Shown one piece after another: positions 1 through 9,575 of a stretch of DNA of 60,974 nucleotides. A program made the position numbers and the translations under genes. Source of the DNA: a virus; IMG/VR virus record IMGVR_UViG_3300043775_003665, positions 1 to 60,974 of that record, one strand, 5' to 3'. The stretch's first letter is position 1, and each line of letters begins with the position of its first letter. The notes under the pieces are model-generated. The model was not told the DNA's origin, made no database searches, and saw nothing but the letters and a program-made list of their open reading frames with translations.

Positions 1-433
1 TACTAATCGATACTGTCGCAGTTGAATCACTTGTTTGAACAACTGAACTTTGGGCATTAATAATAGAATCTTTTACTTTAATTTCGGCTCTTAGTAGAGA
101 ATTTACACCTTTAAGGTCTTTATTAAGACCGAGGGCTTTTTGATACTCTGCAATAACTTTCTTATTTTCAATGGTTAAAGTGTTAATATCAAACTCATAG
201 CCTAGTTTAATAGCAACTAATTCACCATTCTTATTTCTTTCAAATTTAATAGTGTCTTGAGATGCTTTAAGATTATTATAATTTCTGGTTGCAATCTTTT
301 GTGCAGATTTAGCATCCTGTTTGAGAGTTGAATTTCTATCACATTGGTATGTTAATATAAAAACAAGAACTATTAAGATTATAAATTGAATAGCACTCCA
401 GTTTGTCGGTATGTATTTTTTAAAGTCAGTCAT
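1..433 (-). CDS. Membrane-anchored coiled-coil protein, partial (C-terminus beyond window)
   Basis: An open frame begins with ATG at 431-433 and runs off the left edge, giving about 144 codons without a stop. The protein starts MTDFKKYIPTNWS and has one strongly hydrophobic segment at about residues 14-30, ending in a cysteine (TYQCD). A long charged region rich in Lys, Glu, Asn and Gln follows and looks alpha-helical or coiled-coil. A short cytoplasmic head, one membrane segment and an extended helix resemble inner-membrane spanins or other anchored phage proteins, but no family motif is visible. It lies downstream of the tail-fibre genes, where lysis genes are often found, so a lysis role is possible but unproven. 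Confidence 0.7.
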   Translation of the reverse strand, partial: MTDFKKYIPTNWSAIQFIILIVLVFILTYQCDRNSTLKQDAKSAQKIATRNYNNLKASQDTIKFERNKNGELVAIKLGYEFDINTLTIENKKVIAEYQKALGLNKDLKGVNSLLRAEIKVKDSIINAQSSVVQTSDSTATVSIS

Positions 434-617
434 AATTATTTTATATTTATCTTAGTTTTATTAGTGTACTTTTCGCACACTATTTAATTTTTACTATCTA
501 TTACATTTCTCCAATCTGTCACCTTAAAGTTAATTTATTTAGTACTCTATACATTTAACAATTTTATTAAACCAATTTATAAAAGACATAATTAAATATT
601 ATGCGCTATTAATATTA
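434..617. other. AT-rich intergenic leader between the tail-fibre gene and the membrane protein
   Basis: These 184 bases hold no convincing gene; the longest minus-strand frame with an ATG I noted is 16 codons (538-588). On the minus strand several TATAAAT-like stretches occur, including one just before the downstream start at 433, so a promoter for that gene could lie here. No strong terminator hairpin is apparent. Confidence 0.4.
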
Positions 618-3600
618 TTAAAAAACTCTAACCGCACGAACTCTACAGAGTTTAGTTTTTAGATTCCCGAAGCCGTCGTCATAGGCCATAGTTAAAGTAG
701 TAGTGGCATAGTAATTGTGGTTATAGCTACTGGGAGCATGTGCCTCCAGTTTATCAGTAGGGTTTTGGGTTGAGGACCACCAATAAAAATAGTCGTCGAA
801 CCCGGTGCCGTCGCCAGATATACGGGGAAGATTTTCAAATGATGGAATATTCCAGGCATTGTCTAAAATTTCTTTTAGTTCATATCTACTTGGCAAGAAC
901 CAATCATTATAAGTCTTAAGTACAGCCTGTCCATTTTCTATCACCGTATATGGCACACTATAATCTGCACAAAGTCTTGCAGCTCCATTCGCATCTGGAC
1001 AGTTTTTTACTATGGCTTCGGTGTTTTTTCGGCCGTAACCAAACCCATCACGTGTCATCACTCGATTATTTTCGTTTAGTTGGCCAGCGCCGCCGCCTCC
1101 TATATCCAACGTAGGGCATCCCCACGGTGCTCCGGCCGGGGCAAGCTCACCTGATACAATAAATCCATGTTGTTTATTATCCGTAAACCCATAGTCATAA
1201 CCTTGAGAAGGATTGAAGATATATCCAATTGTTCCACCTCCATACGCATCACCTACCTTAAGAACTACATTCTCCGGTGGTGGTGGAGTTACAATTACCG
1301 GCGGCGGATTTGGCGGCGGCGGCGGTACATAAGTCTTATCATACATGTATATAAATGGGCAATTTGTAATACTATTGCTAGTATCATCATGTCCTCCAGA
1401 AGTGATTCTAATAACAGCATTAGGATTTACTGCATAATCGGCTGCAGTATATTTCCACCACACTGCAATTTTCTGGGGATTACTGAAGTACCGGTATATG
1501 GCCTGCAGGTTCTTTTCCACAGTATCATAATAGTTACCATACAATCTTAGATTGTCTTTGGCAACAAAATCTAGAAAAGGGTACTTACCCTTTTCCGGAG
1601 CGTCGTACATAACGGGTATACCATTGGCTGGGTTAATTATTCCAGTTTCTGCTAATAATTCAGCACTCTCAAGAGGCAAACTCAACACTCGATCATTATC
1701 TGCTCCACTCGAACTATCTGTCGGGGCCCCATAATGCCATTGATTTTGGTCGCCATCAGCATTTACGTAATTAAAGGTGTATTCTGTTTGCCGTAATTGT
1801 TGAACATCATCATTATGAGACCCTCGATTATCAAATGGACCTGCGTTTGTGAAATACCCTTTCCTTCGTCCTGGTTCACTAATGGAGGTCGCTTTTTTAT
1901 ATCCAGCATGAATAATCTCAAACTTAGATTCACCGGCTGGATGGGACAAAGTGGTGAATGCCCCAGGATTATGCCGTTTATGAATAAATAACATAACACC
2001 GCCAGTAAAATCTAATGGTACTGTATATTGAATAACATGAGGTGATGTATTATGGGGTACTATAATGATTTTTCCAGGTTTGATTGTGAGGGTGATGGGC
2101 AACGGTAAATCTTTATCTTGTACTAATCTTACATATGCACCTTCCCACGGGTACATCAGAGCAAATGCGGAATTAATTTTGACATCAGAACTGTTGTTAG
2201 TAAGGCTTACGCCTAAATTCTTAGGGTAACCATCGGTCCCAAAGGGGCTGTAGGTATATTCAGTACCTTTTATTTGTTCTTTAGCCCAGAATTTGCAACT
2301 TTTTCCGGCACGCCAGAATTCTATAGTCTTCTTGTAAAATAGTATCCCACTGAGCCTGTAAGGTGTTTCTGTTTCTTCGGTTAAACCACCTGGAAGGGCT
2401 GTAAAACCAGTCTCATTAGTTGCTTTAGTTGCTTGGGGATTCCATAGTCCTATTGTATCCCCAATACCTGTTGATTTTAATTTATCACCGACCCCGACGC
2501 CTAAGTATTCAGCGGATGATCCCGCTGATAAATGGGTGATTAGTCTACTCCATTCCCTTTGTGAAGGCACATGGTAGCCTAATGGAGCCAATATTTTCCT
2601 TTCATTAAAACGAGTGAATGTCATGTATAATTCTCTTTGCTCTAGGGGTAAACTTTTTTCTTTTGCACTTTCATCTTCATGGATCCCCATCACAGCGTAC
2701 CAATTGTACATTCTTCCATAAACTTTCCCATGTGCAAAGTCCTGATTATACCAGCACCAAGCTCCTGTTTTAAGCTTTGCCCAATCTTCGGCATTACCTT
2801 TGTGTTGAGGTATTCGGGTGCCATCTCTATATGTTGTAACATTTAAGTTTTTGGTTGTCCACGTTTGGGTACCTATGGTAACTGTAGGAGGAATTGCAAA
2901 AAGCTTTAAATCGAATTCGTAATCTATCTTCGTTGGATATCCTATATTTGGAATTCCTTCTACCTTAATAAATATTGTTAATGTTTCTCCTAAATTACTT
3001 ACAGATGAACCTGTAATTGTCATATATTGAGAACTACTTGTTAGTATAGGTGGAGTGGTTTCTTTGAATTCATATCCTTCTTTAGCAGTATAAACCAATT
3101 GAAAGGTATATCCCGTTTGAAAATTATATGTTATATTTGTTGATAGTGCAGTGTCGCATGTTACAAATTCGGAGTCTACTCTAACAAAATTAATAGGAAT
3201 AGTAAAAAGAACAATAGAATTAAGCGTGTTAATACCTAAATTTACAATATTCCCATTACCATCCGGATGATCGCTTACTGCAATTAATATACTAATTTTA
3301 GTTGGATTTGCTCCAGTGCCTACCGGGGTTATACTACTAATTGTAGCCCATGATGGAACTCCAGTAATACTTGATGTAGGTGGAATAGTTGACCACCAAT
3401 ACCCACTAGGTGCAACTACTTCATATGCAACTGAATAGGAAGCATCAGCAGACTTGTCAATTACAGTACCTAAAAAGTAAGGATTTGAAGTTAATTTCGA
3501 TGGGCTCGTATTTATATCTATTAAATTAAATGTTAATCCTACAACAGGATTCTGTCCAGTTCCTTTATCTGACCAATATAAATCATTTCTCCCTAAATAA

Positions 3601-4880
3601 ATAATTTGAGGAAGTTTTTTAATCTTATATGATGTTCCATTTGGTAGGTTTAACCCACAATTCAAATTTGTTAAAGAATCACCCGTATTAACTTCGCTAG
3701 TAACATTATATATTTTAGAACCGGTCTCTAGATTTGAAACAAAACTTGATACTGTTCCTGTTGTTGAACCTCCATTTATGTGCTTACTATCAGTATCTAT
3801 ATCAACAGTTCCTTGGCTATTTGGAAGTTTTGAATTAGGGTCTTCTTCAATATTAATTTTAAAGTTTCCTAGCATCGGAACTTGATACGTAATATCATCA
3901 TCATCATTTTTCCATTCTTTTCCATTACATAGATACCATCCTGTGTAATCTCCAATCCCTTTCCCAACAGTTATTTTTAATGAAGTATTATCCGTTACAC
4001 TTACTGATTCTTCACTTATAAAATTATTAGTATAACCAAAAATCTCACTCTGAATCGAAACAATTGCTCCACCTGGAACATTACCTAAAAGTTCATTAAT
4101 TTGTTTAAATTTAACAAGTCCATCATTATTTTGAGAAATTATAATACTATTCGTCTTCGCTCCTGCATTTTCAATAATTAAGTTTCCTTTAATATTAACT
4201 GGAAGATTAAATTCGGTTTTGACTTTAAATTCAGCACCTTGAGGACTTATATTAAAATTATCTTCTCCAATACTTGAGCTCTTAAATGTAGTTTTATTAG
4301 AATCGATGCTAGTGGCGGTTTTTTTAGGTAATCCACCACCGGAAGTATCAATAAATCTCATTGTTAACCCATCTGCTACATCGTTTCCTCTTGGTTTATC
4401 CAATTTAAAATCATATGAGTGGTCTGGTGTTGCCTGATTTTTAAATCTTAAATTAGAAACTACATGGCTTTTTCTGTAAATAACCCATTGATACGGGGTT
4501 TTACCATCAATTAGCGCCTGCTTGTTCTTGTATTCATCATCGCTTTCTAAATGTCCAATATTTATAACTGGTGCCCATTGATCCCCTGTCGTGTGAATAG
4601 GTACTAGAGTTACAGCATTGATTTTATCAGGTTGTGCCGCGATTTGTTTCCAATAACTGACATTTGCTGGAGATGCAGGTCCTTGATTTCCAAGGGTCCC
4701 AGCTAGACCCCGGGATCCTTGGTATCCTGTTATTCCTTGAGGTCCACTCTGTCCAATACTACCTTGAGGTCCTCGGGGTCCTCCACCATTTGCGACAAGT
4801 TGATCAAAATTATAATTGATTGCATCAATTTTAATCTGATCAGAATCTAGGATGTTTATGTGTTTAAAGGTAATTGGCAT
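618..4880 (-). CDS. Large collagen-like tail fibre / receptor-binding protein
   Basis: This 1420-residue protein is probably a distal tail fibre that contacts the host surface. Residues 1-31 match the N-termini of the proteins at 5616-7013 and 7084-9573 (INYNFDQL...NGG) and probably attach it to the virion. Gly-X-Y collagen-like repeats follow at about 32-70. A collar-type GWYLCNG motif lies near 315. From about 665 to 915 there is a Fibrobacter succinogenes major paralogous domain (VTIGTQTW, YNWYAV, GYHVPSQREW). A proline-rich linker (about 1183-1202) leads to a C-terminal DUF1566-like domain, C-type-lectin-like, with DWFLPS, WWSST and a final CRVRAVRVF. The coding sequence for the second half is visibly richer in G and C than the first half, which suggests domain acquisition. 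The fold assignment is from memory of family patterns. Confidence 0.88.
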   Translation of the reverse strand: MPITFKHINILDSDQIKIDAINYNFDQLVANGGGPRGPQGSIGQSGPQGITGYQGSRGLAGTLGNQGPASPANVSYWKQIAAQPDKINAVTLVPIHTTGDQWAPVINIGHLESDDEYKNKQALIDGKTPYQWVIYRKSHVVSNLRFKNQATPDHSYDFKLDKPRGNDVADGLTMRFIDTSGGGLPKKTATSIDSNKTTFKSSSIGEDNFNISPQGAEFKVKTEFNLPVNIKGNLIIENAGAKTNSIIISQNNDGLVKFKQINELLGNVPGGAIVSIQSEIFGYTNNFISEESVSVTDNTSLKITVGKGIGDYTGWYLCNGKEWKNDDDDITYQVPMLGNFKINIEEDPNSKLPNSQGTVDIDTDSKHINGGSTTGTVSSFVSNLETGSKIYNVTSEVNTGDSLTNLNCGLNLPNGTSYKIKKLPQIIYLGRNDLYWSDKGTGQNPVVGLTFNLIDINTSPSKLTSNPYFLGTVIDKSADASYSVAYEVVAPSGYWWSTIPPTSSITGVPSWATISSITPVGTGANPTKISILIAVSDHPDGNGNIVNLGINTLNSIVLFTIPINFVRVDSEFVTCDTALSTNITYNFQTGYTFQLVYTAKEGYEFKETTPPILTSSSQYMTITGSSVSNLGETLTIFIKVEGIPNIGYPTKIDYEFDLKLFAIPPTVTIGTQTWTTKNLNVTTYRDGTRIPQHKGNAEDWAKLKTGAWCWYNQDFAHGKVYGRMYNWYAVMGIHEDESAKEKSLPLEQRELYMTFTRFNERKILAPLGYHVPSQREWSRLITHLSAGSSAEYLGVGVGDKLKSTGIGDTIGLWNPQATKATNETGFTALPGGLTEETETPYRLSGILFYKKTIEFWRAGKSCKFWAKEQIKGTEYTYSPFGTDGYPKNLGVSLTNNSSDVKINSAFALMYPWEGAYVRLVQDKDLPLPITLTIKPGKIIIVPHNTSPHVIQYTVPLDFTGGVMLFIHKRHNPGAFTTLSHPAGESKFEIIHAGYKKATSISEPGRRKGYFTNAGPFDNRGSHNDDVQQLRQTEYTFNYVNADGDQNQWHYGAPTDSSSGADNDRVLSLPLESAELLAETGIINPANGIPVMYDAPEKGKYPFLDFVAKDNLRLYGNYYDTVEKNLQAIYRYFSNPQKIAVWWKYTAADYAVNPNAVIRITSGGHDDTSNSITNCPFIYMYDKTYVPPPPPNPPPVIVTPPPPENVVLKVGDAYGGGTIGYIFNPSQGYDYGFTDNKQHGFIVSGELAPAGAPWGCPTLDIGGGGAGQLNENNRVMTRDGFGYGRKNTEAIVKNCPDANGAARLCADYSVPYTVIENGQAVLKTYNDWFLPSRYELKEILDNAWNIPSFENLPRISGDGTGFDDYFYWWSSTQNPTDKLEAHAPSSYNHNYYATTTLTMAYDDGFGNLKTKLCRVRAVRVF

Positions 4881-4913
4881 ATCTATCTATATTTAGATTA
4901 TATATTTTAATTT

Positions 4914-5591
4914 TTAAGAAGTATATGGAAAAGTTATTTTTTGAATAAATAGGGTAACTATAGATGGCTGCATATTATTGTGTGGTTGACCACTTCCAAT
5001 TGAGGTTGTTTTGTAAATTTTTCCGCCTTGATTGGTGCTAGCAGGAACATCATAATTTATTGGGGTTGTGGTACCAGATACAAGAGTTTCATTTTTCCAC
5101 CCATCTTTATTATCAAAAGGACCTAAGTCCTTTTCTCCTGGAAAGCCATGACTATGCGCAGGTATTTCTGAAGTCCCCAACGTGTGCTCTTTTGTACCGA
5201 GGGTAACTGGAGAATTATCAGTATTTTTCATCTTTGATTGAGTAATACTAGTATTATTGAGATCTGTAGCTGTAGCTGTTCCCCATCCAATAGGAACACG
5301 ACCGGTTCGGTTTACTGTACCATTTAAACCATTGCAGATAGCCCATCCCTCTCGGTCTGAATTGTTCTTTCCCCTTCCAATGAAATTTCCGGTGGATTCA
5401 AAGTTGGCGCTTATATATGCATCAGTACAATCAATCATTTTTATGTCTCCAGTCTTCCATTGACTTTCTGCAATTTGTTTTGCATATGCTAATAGAGTCA
5501 TTTCAACTTCTTGATGTAAAGCTGCTGTTATTTGAGAACCTGTGGCTAAATTCTCCTCGATTGTGTCCATTACTTCTTGGTATGTTGGCAT
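4914..5591 (-). CDS. Phage tail collar-domain protein
   Basis: The 225-residue product carries the hallmarks of the phage tail collar family: EGWAICNG near residues 80-88, followed by a short variable stretch, GRVPIGWG, and a histidine motif (PAHSHGF) near 143-148. The C-terminus (NNMQPSIVTLFIQKI) matches the usual PPYxxLxxIIK-type ending of collar proteins. The N-terminal 60 residues are helical and may trimerise. It sits between two collagen-like fibre genes and probably forms a short fibre or connector in the same adsorption apparatus. The start at 5591 follows an A/T-rich leader and no competing start is evident. Confidence 0.82.
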   Translation of the reverse strand: MPTYQEVMDTIEENLATGSQITAALHQEVEMTLLAYAKQIAESQWKTGDIKMIDCTDAYISANFESTGNFIGRGKNNSDREGWAICNGLNGTVNRTGRVPIGWGTATATDLNNTSITQSKMKNTDNSPVTLGTKEHTLGTSEIPAHSHGFPGEKDLGPFDNKDGWKNETLVSGTTTPINYDVPASTNQGGKIYKTTSIGSGQPHNNMQPSIVTLFIQKITFPYTS

Positions 5592-5615
5592 AGTTTAAAT
5601 TTTTATTTTTTATTT

Positions 5616-7013
5616 TTATGGGATTGTTCGGTAATCTGAAATCTTATAATCACTAGCTGAATAATCACCTGAAACAAGTTGTCCGGTTCCTAACTGTGAC
5701 CACCATAAATCACCAGCTCCTAAATAAATAATTTGAGGAAGTTTTTTGACTTGGTATATTATTGTTCCATAGCTAGAACTATTAAAAGTACTTTCAGTTA
5801 TTGAAGTCTCATTAGTAATATTATACTGGGTTGGTGATGTTCCTACAACTTCTGCATTTAATAAAAAATCAGCACCTCCAATTAATCGTGTTCCACTGCT
5901 GTTCTTTCTTTTAAACCCTTGGCTATAGGGATCTGTTGTAACTGGATTTGCGAAAATTGTATATTTAAAGCCATTAGTATCTGGAGCATCAAAAGAAGTG
6001 TTTCCATTAGTCCATTCCTCTCCATTACAAATATACCAACCTGTATATTCATCTATTCCAGCTCCAATTCTTATCTTTAGTGGTATATTCTCATCCGGTT
6101 TGCCAACACCTGCGTCTATATCTTGATACATAATAAACTTACCAGAAAGAAAATATATTGAAGGTAATATTGAAATAACAGTACCTATTCTAATAAAACC
6201 TCCAAAATATGATGGTGATTTAAAAGTCAAAAGACCAGTATCATCAACTGACGTTACAACTTTATCTAATCCTGCTTCGGGATTTTTAAGACTTAATTTT
6301 TTATTAAATCTAACAGTATCTTCAAAAGTGGAATTAGTCCGTATTTCTCCTGTGGTACCGGTTTCGCTAATATCAGTTTTTAATAAAATGCTTCCATCTA
6401 CTGTACTATTGATTTCAAATTCATCAGACTCTATTGTTAATTGAGTAGGTGATGGTTCGCCAGATGCTTCATCGCTTTTAAATTCTAAATGTAGTTCTTT
6501 AAAAGAATTACATTCAGAATTACACATCTTAATATTAAATGTATTTTTAACTGATTTAGCATTAAAACTTATATTAGATAAAACATTATCTTTTCTATTT
6601 ACAACCCATTGGTATATTGGAAGTCCAGTATCAGTACTCTGCTGGGAATTATATTGAGTGTCGGGGTTGGTTGATGTATATCCTGCAGTAACAATTGAAA
6701 AATATTCTAAATCAGCATCGTCACTATTTTTTGGAAATAATGTTGCCTTTTTTCCGGCAAGAGGAATGGATGGTCTAGATGTCCAAAAAGAATCTGCTGA
6801 ACTAGTTTCACCACCTTGAGCACCTGTAGCACCTTGAGCACCTTGAGCACCTTTAGTGCCTTGAAATCCTTGAGGACCTGTAAGTCCATTTGTTCCTATA
6901 TATCCTTTTGGACCTCCTCCATTAGTAATTAACTGGTCAAAATTATAATTAATTTTGTCCAGAATTATATTATTATTGTCTAATATCGATATTTGCTTAA
7001 GGTTGATTGTCAT
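5616..7013 (-). CDS. Collagen-like tail fibre protein with collar-type motif
   Basis: The 465-residue protein begins like its larger neighbour (INYNFDQLITNGGGPKG), then has Gly-X-Y repeats at about 33-70, including several GAQ triplets. A middle part probably beta-rich ends in a collar-like GWYICNGEEW motif near 323-333. The C-terminus (KLPQIIYLGAGDLWWS) closely matches an internal segment of the 1420-residue fibre (KLPQIIYLGRNDLYWS). It therefore looks like a shorter paralogue that lacks the lectin-like tip. A duplication, or a fibre whose tip is supplied by another protein, would explain this. Tail-fibre function is inferred from architecture and position. Confidence 0.82.
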   Translation of the reverse strand: MTINLKQISILDNNNIILDKINYNFDQLITNGGGPKGYIGTNGLTGPQGFQGTKGAQGAQGATGAQGGETSSADSFWTSRPSIPLAGKKATLFPKNSDDADLEYFSIVTAGYTSTNPDTQYNSQQSTDTGLPIYQWVVNRKDNVLSNISFNAKSVKNTFNIKMCNSECNSFKELHLEFKSDEASGEPSPTQLTIESDEFEINSTVDGSILLKTDISETGTTGEIRTNSTFEDTVRFNKKLSLKNPEAGLDKVVTSVDDTGLLTFKSPSYFGGFIRIGTVISILPSIYFLSGKFIMYQDIDAGVGKPDENIPLKIRIGAGIDEYTGWYICNGEEWTNGNTSFDAPDTNGFKYTIFANPVTTDPYSQGFKRKNSSGTRLIGGADFLLNAEVVGTSPTQYNITNETSITESTFNSSSYGTIIYQVKKLPQIIYLGAGDLWWSQLGTGQLVSGDYSASDYKISDYRTIP

Positions 7014-7083
7014 TTTTATTTATATATTTAACTTATATATTTTTTATGTTATTTATTAAAGTATATATTTACACTACCGATAT

Positions 7084-9573
7084 TTAATCTTTTATTAATC
7101 GAACTGAAAGTCCAGCACTAATCGCTTGGGTTGCAATATAGAGAATGTCTCTACCACCGTTTATATATGGGGAGTAGATATAACCTTTACCAGGCTGTTG
7201 TTGAAAACCCTGTCCCGCATCAGCGCTCATCCAATTTGCAGCGTAGCCACTCTGTTTATAACAGTTTTGGGTTCGATTAAATTCAGGGCTAAAATAAAAT
7301 CTTTTATCAACATCGATAGACACAATACCGCCTGTACGCATTCCAGCTGGCACTGCTCCAAACCCGAATCTATCAGTTGCTATCTGAGCGCTGTCATTCC
7401 ATATTGGTGTATCCCGACCAAAACCGCAATCTTTTATATTCATTGTTGATTTTAACTGATTACCAGCTTTATATCCGGCCTCCACTACTTGTATCAAATT
7501 GGCTCCATCATCTTGTTCAATACCCCCGTTTAAAAACTTTCGAAGAGTTTTCCATTCCGCGTTTACAGGAACATGATACCCATCCGGAGCAAATTGTTTC
7601 CTTGCAGCTAATTCAGCAGAGGTTGGGATTAAACTATTAACCTCTTCCTGCCAAATACCCATAATAGCATACCAATTGTAAAGTTTACCAAAAATTGGGC
7701 CATTTTCTGAATAGTTTTGAGGATAGCACCAAGCTCCTGTTTTAAGATTATTCCATGGGTCAGTTTGGCTGGACGGCACAGTTGGTCCTATATATTCCGG
7801 AATAGAGGTGCCATCAGTATATGAGTCAATATCAAGATTTTTCTTTGTCCAATCTTGAGTTCCTATTTTCACCGTACTTAATGGAACAGTAAATGATTGA
7901 TTTTCACCATAAGATATTCCTTCTTTGTTAATAGCATAAGCTCTTACATAGTATTTCTTTCCTTGAGATAACCCTGTCAATTGGCTCGTAAATGGTGCAT
8001 CTCCACTACCATTATCAGTCATTGTATCGACCAATGATATAGTTGGATCTTTAACTCCACTCCAAACAATTCCTTTTTTGGTTATTGGAGAACGTCCATC
8101 AGTGACTATATTTCCACCAGATGCGGCAGTGTTAGTATCTCCAAAAACTATGTTGGTTACTGGCGACGTTATTATTGTTGGTGTTGTTGGCGGAATTGGT
8201 GCTACTACATTATTTTGCCATGTCAACGTTGAATCTTCTAAGTAAACTATATGAATCATCTTACTTTCACACAAATTAACAGCATCCTGCGAAGTATCAA
8301 TGCTAAATGTACTTAGCGTGGTATCATTATCTGCATATGATGTATCATCAAGTATTCGATACTTTCCATCTTTATCAGGATTTGCATTCATTGATAAATC
8401 ATATGCTCCGATAACTATCCTATCATTAAAAGGTGAAAAAACTTCAACTTGAGTAATTTTATCCCCTGCTGTAGTATAATAAAAGTTATTTAGATTCGGC
8501 GTTAAATACGTTTTTGTTAATCTTTGCGCGGGTTTACTCATCCATGTTTCTCCATTACATAAATACCATCCTTCAAAATCAGTACCTACCTTGCCTCTTC
8601 CATATATATTATTTAAGGGTGAACCTTCTATTACATCTATCGATCCGTCTAGATAAAAATTATCTTCATTAAATTCTTCTTCTCTAATTGAAATTATAGA
8701 ACCAATTGGAAATAATCCGAAAACATATCCAGTAGGTCTCCAAATAAGATCGCCATCTTCATTTGCCGATAATAGAATATCGTTAGTAATATCATTAGTA
8801 CTATCGGGTTTATATTCTAAAACACTTTTTGACTTTGCATATCCATTCACATCATTTTCTTTTCCCAAATTAAATATACTAGAATTAACATCTGATATAT
8901 TACCAATTTTAATCAAAGAACTATCGATACTAATAATATTTTGAGTATTGATGCTACTTGTGTTTATTAATATTTTTTGTGCTGTAAAAATAACGTTTAA
9001 ATCATCACCAGACATTCCCGGAAAAATTCGCAAATTACTGGCAATACTAATGGGCTCCTGTTGCTCATTTAAAATTATTTGATTTAAAAATTCAAAATTA
9101 TAACCGTAAGGTGAACCATTATGTTCAACTCTTAAATTAACGCTAGGAGCATCGGGAATAGGGTTTGTTGTTACTATTTGAGCAGGATCTGTATCTTCGG
9201 AATCAAGAACCTCTTGTTCACGCTCACCTATTTTTAAAGAAACCGTAGATGATTGAATTGTATTTGGTGGGTTTTTTCTAGGAAATAAATATCCTGGTAG
9301 GCCATTACTCTCTGGAAAATATTCCCATTCATTTATATCAATCTTACCTTGAGGACCTTGAGCTCCTTGATTACCTATTTCTCCATTGTTTCCTTGAGAA
9401 CCTTTAACGCCAGTAATACCATCAACACCAATACTTCCCTGAGGTCCTATCATTCCTCCATTTGAAAGCTGTATAAAATTGTAATTAATCTTGTCAACTT
9501 TATCTTTAGACCACCAGTAGTTACCGGTTGGATCCAGATCTGTTACGAAAAGTTCTTTTATATCAATAGCCAT
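7084..9573 (-). CDS. Collagen-like tail fibre protein with FN3-like and Fib_succ tip domains
   Basis: The 829-residue protein has the shared N-terminal adaptor (KINYNFIQLSNGG), collagen-like triplets at about 41-76, a collar-type GWYLCNGETW near 334, an FN3-like domain at about 458-565 (YYVRAYAINKEGISYG, a pattern very common in Bacteroidota surface proteins), and a C-terminal Fibrobacter succinogenes major paralogous domain from about 566 to the end (VKIGTQDW, LYNWYAIMG, GYHVPVNAEW, final SVRLIKD). The tip domain is clearly related to the one in the 1420-residue fibre. The likely role is receptor recognition on a Bacteroidota host. Confidence 0.85.
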   Translation of the reverse strand: MAIDIKELFVTDLDPTGNYWWSKDKVDKINYNFIQLSNGGMIGPQGSIGVDGITGVKGSQGNNGEIGNQGAQGPQGKIDINEWEYFPESNGLPGYLFPRKNPPNTIQSSTVSLKIGEREQEVLDSEDTDPAQIVTTNPIPDAPSVNLRVEHNGSPYGYNFEFLNQIILNEQQEPISIASNLRIFPGMSGDDLNVIFTAQKILINTSSINTQNIISIDSSLIKIGNISDVNSSIFNLGKENDVNGYAKSKSVLEYKPDSTNDITNDILLSANEDGDLIWRPTGYVFGLFPIGSIISIREEEFNEDNFYLDGSIDVIEGSPLNNIYGRGKVGTDFEGWYLCNGETWMSKPAQRLTKTYLTPNLNNFYYTTAGDKITQVEVFSPFNDRIVIGAYDLSMNANPDKDGKYRILDDTSYADNDTTLSTFSIDTSQDAVNLCESKMIHIVYLEDSTLTWQNNVVAPIPPTTPTIITSPVTNIVFGDTNTAASGGNIVTDGRSPITKKGIVWSGVKDPTISLVDTMTDNGSGDAPFTSQLTGLSQGKKYYVRAYAINKEGISYGENQSFTVPLSTVKIGTQDWTKKNLDIDSYTDGTSIPEYIGPTVPSSQTDPWNNLKTGAWCYPQNYSENGPIFGKLYNWYAIMGIWQEEVNSLIPTSAELAARKQFAPDGYHVPVNAEWKTLRKFLNGGIEQDDGANLIQVVEAGYKAGNQLKSTMNIKDCGFGRDTPIWNDSAQIATDRFGFGAVPAGMRTGGIVSIDVDKRFYFSPEFNRTQNCYKQSGYAANWMSADAGQGFQQQPGKGYIYSPYINGGRDILYIATQAISAGLSVRLIKD

Positions 9574-9575
9574 AA

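Noticed and set aside
618-900. Possible variable region of a diversity-generating retroelement at the lectin-like C-terminus of the large fibre
   Set aside because: DUF1566/C-type-lectin tips are frequent targets of such elements, but no reverse transcriptase and no near-identical template repeat were seen in this window. It could be tested in the full genome.
1167-1999. Open frames on both strands inside the fibre gene at 1167-1999
   Set aside because: They lie within a well-supported long gene, have no family pattern and no leader typical of this genome.
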